From SIG653 sp045578045 (GTDB lineage Bacteria; Bacillota; Clostridia; Oscillospirales; CAG-382): a DNA stretch of 13,650 nt. Position 1 is the first letter of the stretch, and each line of letters starts with the position of its first letter. The stretch spans positions 1-13,650 of the forward strand of contig JAZNJM010000053.1 of NCBI GenBank assembly GCA_045578045.1, given 5' to 3'. A model generated the notes under the pieces. It was not told the DNA's origin. It saw only the letters and a program-made list of their open reading frames with translations, and did not search any database. Of this stretch, positions 6,637 to 12,696 are shown piece after piece. Both the position numbers and the translations under genes were made by a program.

Positions 6637-8804
6637 TTTTGCACCTCATATTCCGTTGGAAGCTGTTCTCTCCATAAATTGCAGTATTTCTTTCCAAGCT
6701 GTATTAATTCTTTATGAGAGCCTTGTTCAACAATCTGACCGTTTTCCATTACGAAAATTTTATCGCAACGCATAACAGTGCTCAAACGGTGGGCAATTAT
6801 TATAGTGGTTATGTTTTGCGGTAATGAATTTATAGTATTTTCAATCGCTTTTTCCGTTATTGAGTCAAGGTTGCTTGTAGCTTCATCTAAAATAAGAATA
6901 TCAGGCTTTTTTAATAAGGCTCTTGCAATTGCTAAACGCTGTTTTTGTCCTCCAGACAAATTTGCGCCATTTTCTTCAAGCAGAGTTTCATATCTTAAAG
7001 GCAACCTTTCAATAAATTCAGATGCCTTGCTCAATTTACAGGCTTGAATAATATCATCCATTTTGGCTTCTTCATTTCCTAATTTAAGGTTTTCGTGTAT
7101 AGTTCCGCTAAACATAAAAGTTTCTTGAGAAACGTAGGAAATTCTATCTCTGAGATATTCAATGTTTATATCTTTTGCGTTATATTCGCCAAAACAAATC
7201 GAACCTTTTTCCCAATCGTAAAATCGCATAAGAAGTTTAACAAGCGTTGTTTTCCCCGAACCGCTTTCTCCAACAAATGCAATTTTTTCACCTGGATTTA
7301 TTGTCATATTTATATCTTTTAACACCAATTGACGAGTTCCATACCTGAAATCTAAGTTTGAAATATTAATCGGTTGTATTAATGAAACGTTTTTTAACTT
7401 TTTATCATCATTTTCATCTTTTTCTGATGAAAGCTCTAATATTTCTGATAATCTTTCCGCGGCAACTAATGCGGTTTGCATAGTGGGTTGAAGATTAATA
7501 AGATTTTTTATAGGTGTTAAAAAATATCCAAGCAATGCGTTAAAGGTTATTAACTGTCCAACGCTCATTTCACCATTCAATACCGCAGAAGCACCAACCC
7601 ATAAAATTACAATTTCTCCAATTGAAGCAATAGCACCCGTTAAGCATTGCTGACTATTTGAGAAAAATCCGTTTTTAAAAACACTTTTCAGAAATTTTAT
7701 AAATAGCTTTTCTGTTTCGTATTGAGATTTTCTTTCTCCGTTAAAGGATTTAACAGTTTCTATTCCATTTAAGGATTCAACGAGATATGAAGTAACCTGT
7801 GAGTTTTCCTCCATTATTTTTTCGTTTATCTTTTTTATTGGGTTATTATAGCAAAATACAACAATTCCATAAAGAATAAGCATAATAACTGCAATCAAAA
7901 AAAGCATTGGATTTTGAACGTATAATATTATTCCTCCAACTATCGCCATAACAGTATCAATCATAATCGTTAATGCTGCTCCTGAAATAGCGTCTCTGAT
8001 TTTAGAAGCGTCCATAAAACGAGATACAATTTCACCTATTTTTCGCGTTCCAAAAAAATTAACGGGAAGGCTTAATACGTGTTGATAATATCCTAAAATA
8101 AGTGGTATATCCAGCTTTTGACTTAAATATAAAAGCAAATGATTCCTAAAATATTCAAGTATTATTTTAAAAACGTATAGAATAATAACACAGATAGATA
8201 CAACGTTAAGCGTTCTTTTTAAAGAGCTTGTCAAAACGTCATCCATTAAAAATTTGAAATAGAAAGAGGCAACAATACCAAAAGCAGTTATCAGCAAAGA
8301 AGAAAGAAAAATGCTTAATAACATTCTTCTTTGCGGTATAAGCAGACTGAAAAAACGAGATAAAGAGCCTTTCGTTTCGTTTTTCTTTTCAAATTTTGAA
8401 TTAGGAACGAGTAGTATTAAAACGCCCGTCCAAATTTTGAAAAAATCTTCGGGAGTATATTTAACTATTCCTTTCCCTGGATCTGCTATGATTATCTGCT
8501 TTTTAGTAATTTTATGTATGACAACGTAATGTAATAGCTTTCCGTCTATAACAACGTGAGCTATGGCGGGGAGAGGAAATTCACTAAAAAAAGCGTCTTG
8601 GTTTCCCTTAACGCCTTTAGCAGTAAATCCCAGCTGTTCTGCCGCTTTTACCATTCCATATGCATTTGTTCCTTGTTTATCAGTTCCTGCTATTTCACGA
8701 ATTTGAGATATGGAAATCTTCAATCCGTATTGCTTCGATACGGTCGCAAGACAAGCTGCACCGCAATCTGTTATATCGTGTTGTTTTATACAATAGTATT
8801 TCAT
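6633..8804 (-). CDS. Peptidase-containing ABC transporter (C39), bacteriocin exporter
   Basis: The exporter cuts the double-glycine leader and pumps the peptide out using ATP. From the chosen start (723 residues) the C39 peptidase domain spans about 1-135, with Gln8, catalytic Cys14 in TDCGAACL, His92 (LLHYVVIH) and Asp108 (ADPG). Six membrane helices follow between about 160 and 435. The ATPase domain has Walker A GESGSGKT (512-519), Q-loop Gln560, signature LSGGQ (616-620), Walker B LILDEA (637-642) and the H-loop His672. All catalytic residues are present. I prefer the ATG at 8804 because family members start MKYYCIKQHD..., with GGAAATAGG just upstream. An in-frame ATG at 8876 would add 24 residues but has no ribosome site. 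The stop overlaps the HlyD start. Confidence 0.93.
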   Translation of the reverse strand: MKYYCIKQHDITDCGAACLATVSKQYGLKISISQIREIAGTDKQGTNAYGMVKAAEQLGFTAKGVKGNQDAFFSEFPLPAIAHVVIDGKLLHYVVIHKITKKQIIIADPGKGIVKYTPEDFFKIWTGVLILLVPNSKFEKKNETKGSLSRFFSLLIPQRRMLLSIFLSSLLITAFGIVASFYFKFLMDDVLTSSLKRTLNVVSICVIILYVFKIILEYFRNHLLLYLSQKLDIPLILGYYQHVLSLPVNFFGTRKIGEIVSRFMDASKIRDAISGAALTIMIDTVMAIVGGIILYVQNPMLFLIAVIMLILYGIVVFCYNNPIKKINEKIMEENSQVTSYLVESLNGIETVKSFNGERKSQYETEKLFIKFLKSVFKNGFFSNSQQCLTGAIASIGEIVILWVGASAVLNGEMSVGQLITFNALLGYFLTPIKNLINLQPTMQTALVAAERLSEILELSSEKDENDDKKLKNVSLIQPINISNLDFRYGTRQLVLKDINMTINPGEKIAFVGESGSGKTTLVKLLMRFYDWEKGSICFGEYNAKDINIEYLRDRISYVSQETFMFSGTIHENLKLGNEEAKMDDIIQACKLSKASEFIERLPLRYETLLEENGANLSGGQKQRLAIARALLKKPDILILDEATSNLDSITEKAIENTINSLPQNITTIIIAHRLSTVMRCDKIFVMENGQIVEQGSHKELIQLGKKYCNLWREQLPTEYEVQK

Positions 8805-8925
8805 ACCTATTTCCAACCGTTTTTTAAAGTCTGATTGAATTTTATTTTCCTGATAGAATTGATTAAAAAAGTACATACATTTTAAGTTATGTATTTAAAT
8901 CTCTTTGCCTACAGCAATAGTACGG

Positions 8926-9012
8926 TTATCCTTTATTATTTTTGCTACTGATTTTATATACAACCGCAAAAATTACGCCGCAAATAAAACCGACAATCAT
9001 ATATTTATACAC
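8926..9012 (-). CDS. 28-residue single-helix membrane peptide
   Basis: This small gene starts at GTG (9010-9012) with AGGAAG 7 bases upstream, and the ribosome site overlaps the last codons of the protease gene. It encodes 28 residues: MYKYMIVGFICGVIFAVVYK followed by a short basic, polar tail (ISSKNNKG). It is one hydrophobic helix with Lys on both sides. The tight coupling to the upstream gene (8 bases after its stop) and the good ribosome site support translation. It sits between the protease and the exporter, so it could be an immunity peptide, a regulator of the protease or exporter, or a second secreted factor. It has no GG leader, so it is unlikely to be a second bacteriocin subunit of the usual kind. 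I recognise no family. Confidence 0.55.
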   Translation of the reverse strand: MYKYMIVGFICGVIFAVVYKISSKNNKG

Positions 9013-9016
9013 AACA

Positions 9017-10036
9017 TCACTTCCTTTCAAAAACTATAGAATTTATATGTTCAATTCTTTTATTAAAACTTGGATGTGATGATACCGCAGATAAAAAAGC
9101 ATTTTCTTTTTTGTCGTTAAGATTATATATCTTTTTCAGCACTGAAGCAAAAAGTTCTTTCTCGCCTGTTGCAATCACAGAGTATTTATCCGCTCTGTAT
9201 TCTTGAAAATGCTGTAGCCTTCTATATCCTGTAAATGCAATTATACAGAATATAAATAACACAATAAAACCAGGAACAATTTTCAATGCTAAATAATCAA
9301 ATAAACAGCAGATGGTATAAAGCGCTATCAGAGATATATTAATGAATATTAATCTTTTTTCCAAGTCAAAATATTTTACATGTCCACATTCATGTAAGAG
9401 CAAAGAGAACACTTCTTCATCTGTTGCATTTTCAATGAAATAATTTGAAATAAAGATATGTCTGCTTATATTAGTTCCTGTTGTAATAGCGTTAGCACTT
9501 TTAGTTTTAGTGCTTTCGTAAACATGAATTTTATATTTATAATTACATTTCTTGTAAAGTTGTTTCAATATATTTTCATTTTTAAACTCACTGGTTTTAT
9601 TCATTTTAATAATAATATAAGGATGCGCATATTGATATATCCATGTGCATAAAATGCAAAAAGCTATAAATATATAATCGTCAATACTTTTAGATGCGTA
9701 TCTTAATTGAAATATCAATAATAAAGTGATATATACAAATAAATAATTTCGCACACTCTCAAAAAAGTATTCTCGTGTTGTTATGCTTAAAGTACGTATT
9801 TTTTTGATTCTTTCAAACAAAATAAAAGAATCAAACATTGAGATTAAGACATATAACGTACAGGATAGCAAAATGCTAAATACATTTGTCATACTATAAT
9901 TTTTTTCCAACAAGAAAATCACTCCTCTTGATAGAAAAATGTTTATTAAAGCTTTTATCTTTGAATAAATGTTTGAAAAAAGCAAAAAATTATCTTTTGT
10001 CATTTTTCTTGTGAAAAAAATCATCAGTAATGTCAT
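9017..10036 (-). CDS. M48-family integral membrane metalloprotease
   Basis: This 339-residue protein is a zinc protease of the HtpX/Ste24 (M48) type. The zinc site is HECGH (215-219) in LLLHECGHVKYFD, with the third ligand Glu279 in FQEYRADKY, the usual ExxxD pattern. ANAITTG (181-187) corresponds to the NAFxxG strand of the family, and SSHPSFNKRIEHI (319-331) is the typical C-terminal 'HPS.ekRI' motif. Hydrophobic segments lie near 51-75, 97-110, 121-138, 227-247 and 250-270. The start is supported by AAAGGAG 10 bases upstream. It is the second gene of the bacteriocin operon, reached by readthrough of the hairpin at 10063-10104. Possible roles are trimming the peptide after export, degrading residual leader or misfolded peptide, or self-protection; the sequence does not decide. 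Confidence 0.85.
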   Translation of the reverse strand: MTLLMIFFTRKMTKDNFLLFSNIYSKIKALINIFLSRGVIFLLEKNYSMTNVFSILLSCTLYVLISMFDSFILFERIKKIRTLSITTREYFFESVRNYLFVYITLLLIFQLRYASKSIDDYIFIAFCILCTWIYQYAHPYIIIKMNKTSEFKNENILKQLYKKCNYKYKIHVYESTKTKSANAITTGTNISRHIFISNYFIENATDEEVFSLLLHECGHVKYFDLEKRLIFINISLIALYTICCLFDYLALKIVPGFIVLFIFCIIAFTGYRRLQHFQEYRADKYSVIATGEKELFASVLKKIYNLNDKKENAFLSAVSSHPSFNKRIEHINSIVFERK

Positions 10037-10062
10037 CTGTATTTTACTCCTTTATAAGTAAA

Positions 10063-10104
10063 GCGTAGTACCCAAAAACTGTATTTGAAATTTGGGCACT
10101 ACGC
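10063..10104 (-). terminator. Readthrough hairpin behind the bacteriocin gene
   Basis: GCGTAGTACCCAAA (10063-10076) and TTTGGGCACTACGC (10091-10104) form a 14-bp stem with a single non-Watson-Crick position, which can be G-U in RNA. The loop is 14 bases. Read on the minus strand, the tail after the stem is only moderately U-rich (TTTACTTAT). It lies 28 bases after the precursor gene and 27 bases before the protease start, so it most likely ends most transcripts after the precursor and lets some through to the export genes; it may also protect the 3' end of the short mRNA. Confidence 0.7.
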
Positions 10105-10132
10105 CTTGTCATTGCGCTAAACTAAATATGTA

Positions 10133-10360
10133 TTACCACCAGCCGCACACGAGGTAAAGAGCAGCTCCGCCTAAAGCGCCGCCGACAGCACCAGGTACTG
10201 CACCAGCACCGCCACCTGCAACAGCACCTCCAACAGCGCCGCTCACAGCGCCTCCAACGATGTTTCTACCAAATTCTTTCCAGCTCCATGCACCACCGTC
10301 AAGGGTTTGCATTTCATCGAAAGACATTTCTGTAAAACTGTTTGTTTTAATCATATCCAT
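10133..10360 (-). CDS. Double-glycine bacteriocin precursor, Gly/Ala-rich core
   Basis: This 75-residue precursor is the probable substrate of the C39 exporter. The leader is residues 1-23, ending in MSFDEMQTLDGG, which has the spaced hydrophobic residues and Gly-Gly expected for C39 cleavage. The predicted core is 52 residues: a Trp-rich start (AWSWKEFGRN), a central run of about 35 residues made almost wholly of Gly, Ala, Val and Pro with many GxxxG/AxxxG spacings, and a hydrophobic end YLVCGWW with the only cysteine (72). This is like pore-forming class II peptides (class IIb/cerein 7B-like), but no partner peptide is visible. AGAAAGG lies 9 bases before the ATG. It is transcribed from the extended -10 promoter at 10434-10462 and followed by a strong hairpin. 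Local GC is clearly higher than in neighbours because of the GGN/GCN codons. Confidence 0.9.
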   Translation of the reverse strand: MDMIKTNSFTEMSFDEMQTLDGGAWSWKEFGRNIVGGAVSGAVGGAVAGGGAGAVPGAVGGALGGAALYLVCGWW

Positions 10361-10395
10361 GATTTTATACCTTTCTGTTATATTATATTTATACT

Positions 10396-10463
10396 AAGGC
10401 ATAATAATCACAAAGCCGTACGCTCTTTGGAAAATTATACCATAATACCAATTAAGAATCAAT
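10396..10463 (-). promoter_or_regulatory. Bacteriocin promoter with conserved start-site element
   Basis: On the minus strand TTGATT (10457-10462), 17 bases, and TATAAT (10434-10439) preceded by TGG form a strong extended -10 SigA promoter. Just after the -10 box comes CAAAGAGCGTACGGCTTTG (10411-10429), centred on a CGTACG palindrome with CAAAG/CTTTG arms, at about +1 to +20. The whole 68 bases are repeated without gaps at 12523-12590 with 55 identical positions. The element could be an operator at the start site or a small hairpin in the mRNA leader. Confidence 0.75.
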
Positions 10464-10518
10464 ACATTTTGTAAAAAATATTTTTTATTACTATTTTTTC
10501 GACCTAATTCAACAAAAA

Positions 10519-10992
10519 TTATAAATCTTTTACACCTACGTATATTTCCATAATCATTTCATCAATTTCGGAAGGAGTATTCGCACCTTTGACCGTTACC
10601 ATAATTGCAGGTGTTATGGGCTGATAATTTTTGCTTTTCATAAATTCGCCAAGCATTGTCATTGCTTTATCTGATTGACTGGGGGTTCCCTCTATTCGAA
10701 TCATTAAGGCATTGTTCACTTCAAAATGCTCTATTATTTCAAAAGGGGGCTGACAATCAAATCTTTTTTCTAAAGGCACAAAAATATCAATATCTATATA
10801 TGTAATACCATCTTTCGCTTCTATATTTCGTGTTGCTGTAAATATGTGCCAACTTTTTTTAACGTTGTTTTCTTTTAATAATTGTTCAATTTTTAAAAAA
10901 ACTTCATTTATTTCCGTTTGCGTACATAATGAGTTGTAATGAAGAACGTTATCAACTTTTAACGCGGTATTTTCAACAATTTCACTTATCAT
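10519..10992 (-). CDS. DUF5085/GyrI-like hypothetical protein
   Basis: This 157-residue protein is soluble, with no signal peptide or membrane helix. Its pattern of strands and helices, with a central strand pair (IDIDIFVPLEK) and a later strand containing ALMIRIEGTPSQ, recalls the SOUL/GyrI-like ligand-binding fold and, more specifically, DUF5085 proteins. This is a resemblance seen by eye, not a search result. The start has no close ribosome site: GGAGAGGA lies about 21 bases upstream of the ATG, so a non-standard start (ATT at 11007) cannot be excluded. A SigA promoter with 17-base spacing (11167-11195) reads toward it, leaving a leader of about 165 bases. It diverges from the XRE regulator and probably answers to it. 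It lies 160 bases upstream of the bacteriocin gene but has a separate promoter. Confidence 0.75.
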   Translation of the reverse strand: MISEIVENTALKVDNVLHYNSLCTQTEINEVFLKIEQLLKENNVKKSWHIFTATRNIEAKDGITYIDIDIFVPLEKRFDCQPPFEIIEHFEVNNALMIRIEGTPSQSDKAMTMLGEFMKSKNYQPITPAIMVTVKGANTPSEIDEMIMEIYVGVKDL

Positions 10993-11166
10993 AGGCTTTA
11001 TAATTACAAATTGTCCTCTCCGTTTTATTCTTCTTTTCTTTTTTATAATACTAATATGTAATTAAAGATTTATCTATCGTATATTTTTGCAAAGTCTTCC
11101 AATTCATAAAAATAGGAAAAAACAATAAATTTATAATAAAAAGTGTCTTTTCGTTACTGCTTTTTT

Positions 11167-11195
11167 ATTATAGTACAAATCTTTACTAAAGTCAA
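11167..11195 (-). promoter_or_regulatory. SigA promoter of the DUF5085-like gene
   Basis: On the minus strand TTGACT (11190-11195) and TATAAT (11167-11172) are separated by 17 bases. The spacer contains the half-site TTTACTAAA (11182-11190, plus strand), so a bound regulator would block RNA polymerase. Confidence 0.6.
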
Positions 11196-11244
11196 TAGTT
11201 TTTAGTAAAAATATTTATTATTTTTTGTAGTAAATAATTTTACT
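11182..11244. promoter_or_regulatory. Cluster of AGTAAA/TTTACT operator half-sites
   Basis: TTTACTAAA (11182-11190) and TTTAGTAAA (11201-11209) form a perfect 9-bp inverted repeat. A second palindrome, AGTAAA-TAAT-TTTACT, lies at 11229-11244. The first palindrome overlaps the spacer and -35 region of the leftward promoter, the second fills the spacer of the rightward promoter. This is the layout expected for an autoregulating XRE repressor that controls both divergent genes; binding is inferred, not shown. Confidence 0.55.
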
Positions 11245-11253
11245 TGATATAAT
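11225..11253 (+). promoter_or_regulatory. SigA promoter of the XRE regulator gene
   Basis: TTGTAG (11225-11230) and TATAAT (11248-11253) are separated by 17 bases, and the spacer contains the AGTAAA-TAAT-TTTACT palindrome. Transcription would start near 11260. Confidence 0.55.
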
Positions 11254-11376
11254 AATTATAAAAGATTTAAAATTGCTTTGTATAATAATTATAAAAATTA
11301 AAAAAGGATATCGTTTTAAAATGCATTATAAATCATACAAATTGTGATATTAACTATTAAAACATAATATAACACT

Positions 11377-11655
11377 ATGGGTATGGGCTTTTATATGGAT
11401 TATATCTATCAGAAAAGAATCAGGGATTTAAGAGAGGACAATGATAAGACACAACAGGAGATTGCAGACATCTTAGGAACGTCTCAGACTATGTATGCAA
11501 GATACGAAAGAGGGGCAAATGAGCTTCCTATTCATCATTTGTTGACACTTTGCAAATATTATGACGTTAGTGCTGATTACGTTTTAGGCTTATCCGAAAA
11601 AGATAGTTCAGAAATAAAAAAAAAATCTAAAAGAGAAAGTTTAACAGACAATTGA
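11377..11655 (+). CDS. XRE-family helix-turn-helix regulator
   Basis: This small DNA-binding protein is made almost entirely of one HTH_3/XRE domain. From the first ATG it has 92 residues. The HTH is seen as KTQQEIADILGTSQTMYARY (about 24-43) followed by ERGANELPIHHLLTLCKYYDVSADYVLG, the classic 'L..la.yf.vs.dyLlG' end. The last 20 residues are charged and polar. The ATG at 11395 (MDYIYQKRIRD..., 86 residues) fits the usual family start at least as well; neither start has a good ribosome site. It probably represses its own promoter and the divergent DUF5085-like gene through the AGTAAA/TTTACT sites. Whether it touches the bacteriocin promoter is unknown, since those half-sites are not seen there. 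Transcription ends at the hairpin at 11670-11737. Confidence 0.88.
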   Translation: MGMGFYMDYIYQKRIRDLREDNDKTQQEIADILGTSQTMYARYERGANELPIHHLLTLCKYYDVSADYVLGLSEKDSSEIKKKSKRESLTDN

Positions 11656-11669
11656 GCGAAACAAATAAA

Positions 11670-11737
11670 AAAATCTGGCAAAAAACGGAGCTGAATCACT
11701 AAAAAGTGATGTTTTACACCGTTTTTTGCCAGATTTT
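11670..11737. terminator. Long bidirectional terminator with nested hairpin
   Basis: A perfect 19-bp stem (11670-11688 with 11719-11737, core CTGGCAAAAAACGG/CCGTTTTTTGCCAG) encloses a second hairpin, ATCACT-AAAA-AGTGAT (11695-11710). U-rich tails exist on both strands: TTTTATATCATTTTTTT on plus, TTTTATTTGTTT on minus. It lies between the convergent XRE gene and the small membrane-protein genes and can end both transcripts. Confidence 0.85.
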
Positions 11738-11764
11738 ATATCATTTTTTTATAGATAAATATGC

Positions 11765-11875
11765 AAAAGCTAAACAAATTATCTAAAAAACTTGATAATA
11801 AAACTAAACGTATGAGTATATAAAAGCTAAACAAATTATCTAAAAAAACTTGATAACAAAACTAAACGTATGAGT
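11765..11875. repeat. Imperfect tandem duplication of about 53 bp
   Basis: Copy one (11765-11817) and copy two (11822-11875) begin AAAAGCTAAACAAATTATCT and end AAACTAAACGTATGAGT. They differ by one added A and one T/C change. Copy two reaches the stop codon of the 75-residue membrane-protein gene, so the repeat lies in that gene's 3' untranslated region. I see no strong hairpin in it. A recent slippage duplication is the simplest explanation. Confidence 0.85.
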
Positions 11876-12102
11876 TATTTTGTTTTATTGTGTTTGTGTA
11901 TAAATTTCATTATAAAGGGTAAACTAAAAATTCCATTTAAAAAAAGTGCAATTATATATACCACAGATAGAATTAAACAAACAATATTCTCTCTACCTAA
12001 CACGGCAACACATATCATAGGAGCTCCCATTAGAGTAAGAAACAAAGAACGTTTAGCCGCGGGCGTTTTTATTAACTTTTCATTATCATTTTGTTTACGC
12101 AT
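11875..12102 (-). CDS. 75-residue two-helix membrane protein
   Basis: This is a small integral membrane protein with a basic, polar N-terminus (about 18 residues), hydrophobic helices near 19-36 and 40-66, and a basic C-terminal tail (KFIHKHNKTK). The ribosome site AGGAAAG ends 8 bases before the ATG, so the start is secure. I recognise no family. Size and layout are like bacteriocin immunity proteins, but many small membrane proteins look the same. It lies 182 bases downstream of the 58-residue gene on the same strand with no terminator between, so it is probably read from the promoter at 12523-12590, which copies the bacteriocin promoter. The gap between the two genes holds only very short frames without ribosome sites. 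Confidence 0.7.
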   Translation of the reverse strand: MRKQNDNEKLIKTPAAKRSLFLTLMGAPMICVAVLGRENIVCLILSVVYIIALFLNGIFSLPFIMKFIHKHNKTK

Positions 12103-12284
12103 AGTAGTTGCTTTCCTTTTAATTAAAATTCAATAGTAGATATTAAAACAAAATTACTATGAACTTACTTTGCCTTGGAAGTTTATAGATTCTTTTCATT
12201 AATAGTAATTATAAACGCATAGGGTATTAATATATTAAACCAATATTGAATAAACAATCATAATGCACTAAGAGAACATATAAA

Positions 12285-12461
12285 TCATTGTTTTTTAGCC
12301 ATTAAATAATTTAATATAACTATGCAAGTGCAACAAAAAGCGGCAAGACAACACACTGCAAGTTTAAAAGAAAATCCGCTTAAAATACTGCACGAAAGAA
12401 TAACTATAAATAATACAGAAACTAATATTGACAACGCTTTCATAATTTTAAGTCTTTTCAT
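12285..12461 (-). CDS. 58-residue cysteine-rich hydrophobic membrane peptide
   Basis: The gene starts at an ATG with AAGGAG 9 bases upstream, which makes translation likely. The product begins MKRLKIMKALSILVSVLFIV and has two hydrophobic helices (about 9-27 and 33-53), a basic N-terminus and a KK near the end. Six cysteines are present (24, 37, 38, 43, 44, 46), the last five packed in AVCCLAAFCCTC. There is no GG leader. It is the first gene behind the promoter at 12523-12590, which shares 81% of its bases with the bacteriocin promoter, so it is probably expressed together with the bacteriocin. Immunity to the peptide is an attractive but untested role. An internal Met7 could also be the start. 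Confidence 0.65.
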   Translation of the reverse strand: MKRLKIMKALSILVSVLFIVILSCSILSGFSFKLAVCCLAAFCCTCIVILNYLMAKKQ

Positions 12462-12522
12462 ATGACGTTACTCCTTATTTAAATTCGCTTGTTCGTGTAC
12501 CTCTTTTTATAAATATTATTTA

Positions 12523-12590
12523 AAGGCACAATATTCACAAAGCAGTACGCTCTTTGAGAAATCATATCATAATATCCGCAAAAAATCAAT
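12523..12590 (-). promoter_or_regulatory. Second copy of the bacteriocin promoter
   Basis: TTGATT (12584-12589), 17 bases and TATGAT (12561-12566) form an extended -10 promoter, followed by CAAAGAGCGTACTGCTTTG (12538-12556). It aligns without gaps to 10396-10463, with 55 of 68 identical positions. Conservation is highest from the -10 box through the start-site element and lowest in the spacer, which suggests selection on the element rather than only recent copying. It should drive the 58- and 75-residue genes. Confidence 0.75.
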
Positions 12591-12696
12591 ATATTTCTAA
12601 AAAAATGTGTATGTTATTAGAAAAATATTTATCAATTTGAAAATCATTAACGCATGTGTATATTTCCGAAACCATTTTACCAATTTGAAAAAATAA

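Larger units (their letters stand above)
10993..11376. other. Divergent regulatory region between DUF5085-like and XRE genes
   Basis: This AT-rich stretch of 384 bases holds no clear gene. It contains a leftward promoter (11167-11195), a rightward promoter (11225-11253) and a cluster of AGTAAA/TTTACT half-sites (11182-11244). It also has two copies of TATAATAATTATAAAA (from 11248 and from 11281). An 8-codon mini-ORF, MHYKSYKL (11321-11347), with AAAGGA at 11303-11308, could be a leader peptide in the XRE mRNA, but this is uncertain. Confidence 0.5.

Noticed and set aside
8805..8876. 24-residue N-terminal extension of the exporter from the ATG at 8876
   Set aside because: No ribosome site precedes this ATG, and C39 exporters normally begin close to the MKYYCIKQHD segment; kept only as an alternative start.
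11870..12136. Plus-strand frame of 88 codons opposite the 75-residue membrane protein
   Set aside because: No ribosome site and it mirrors a minus-strand gene that has a good one; it also starts inside the tandem repeat.
12103..12284. Short minus-strand frame MKRIYKLPRQSKFIVILF (18 residues) between the two small membrane-protein genes
   Set aside because: No ribosome site and very short; its likeness to the start of the 58-residue protein (MKRLKI) is too slight to call a gene or pseudogene.
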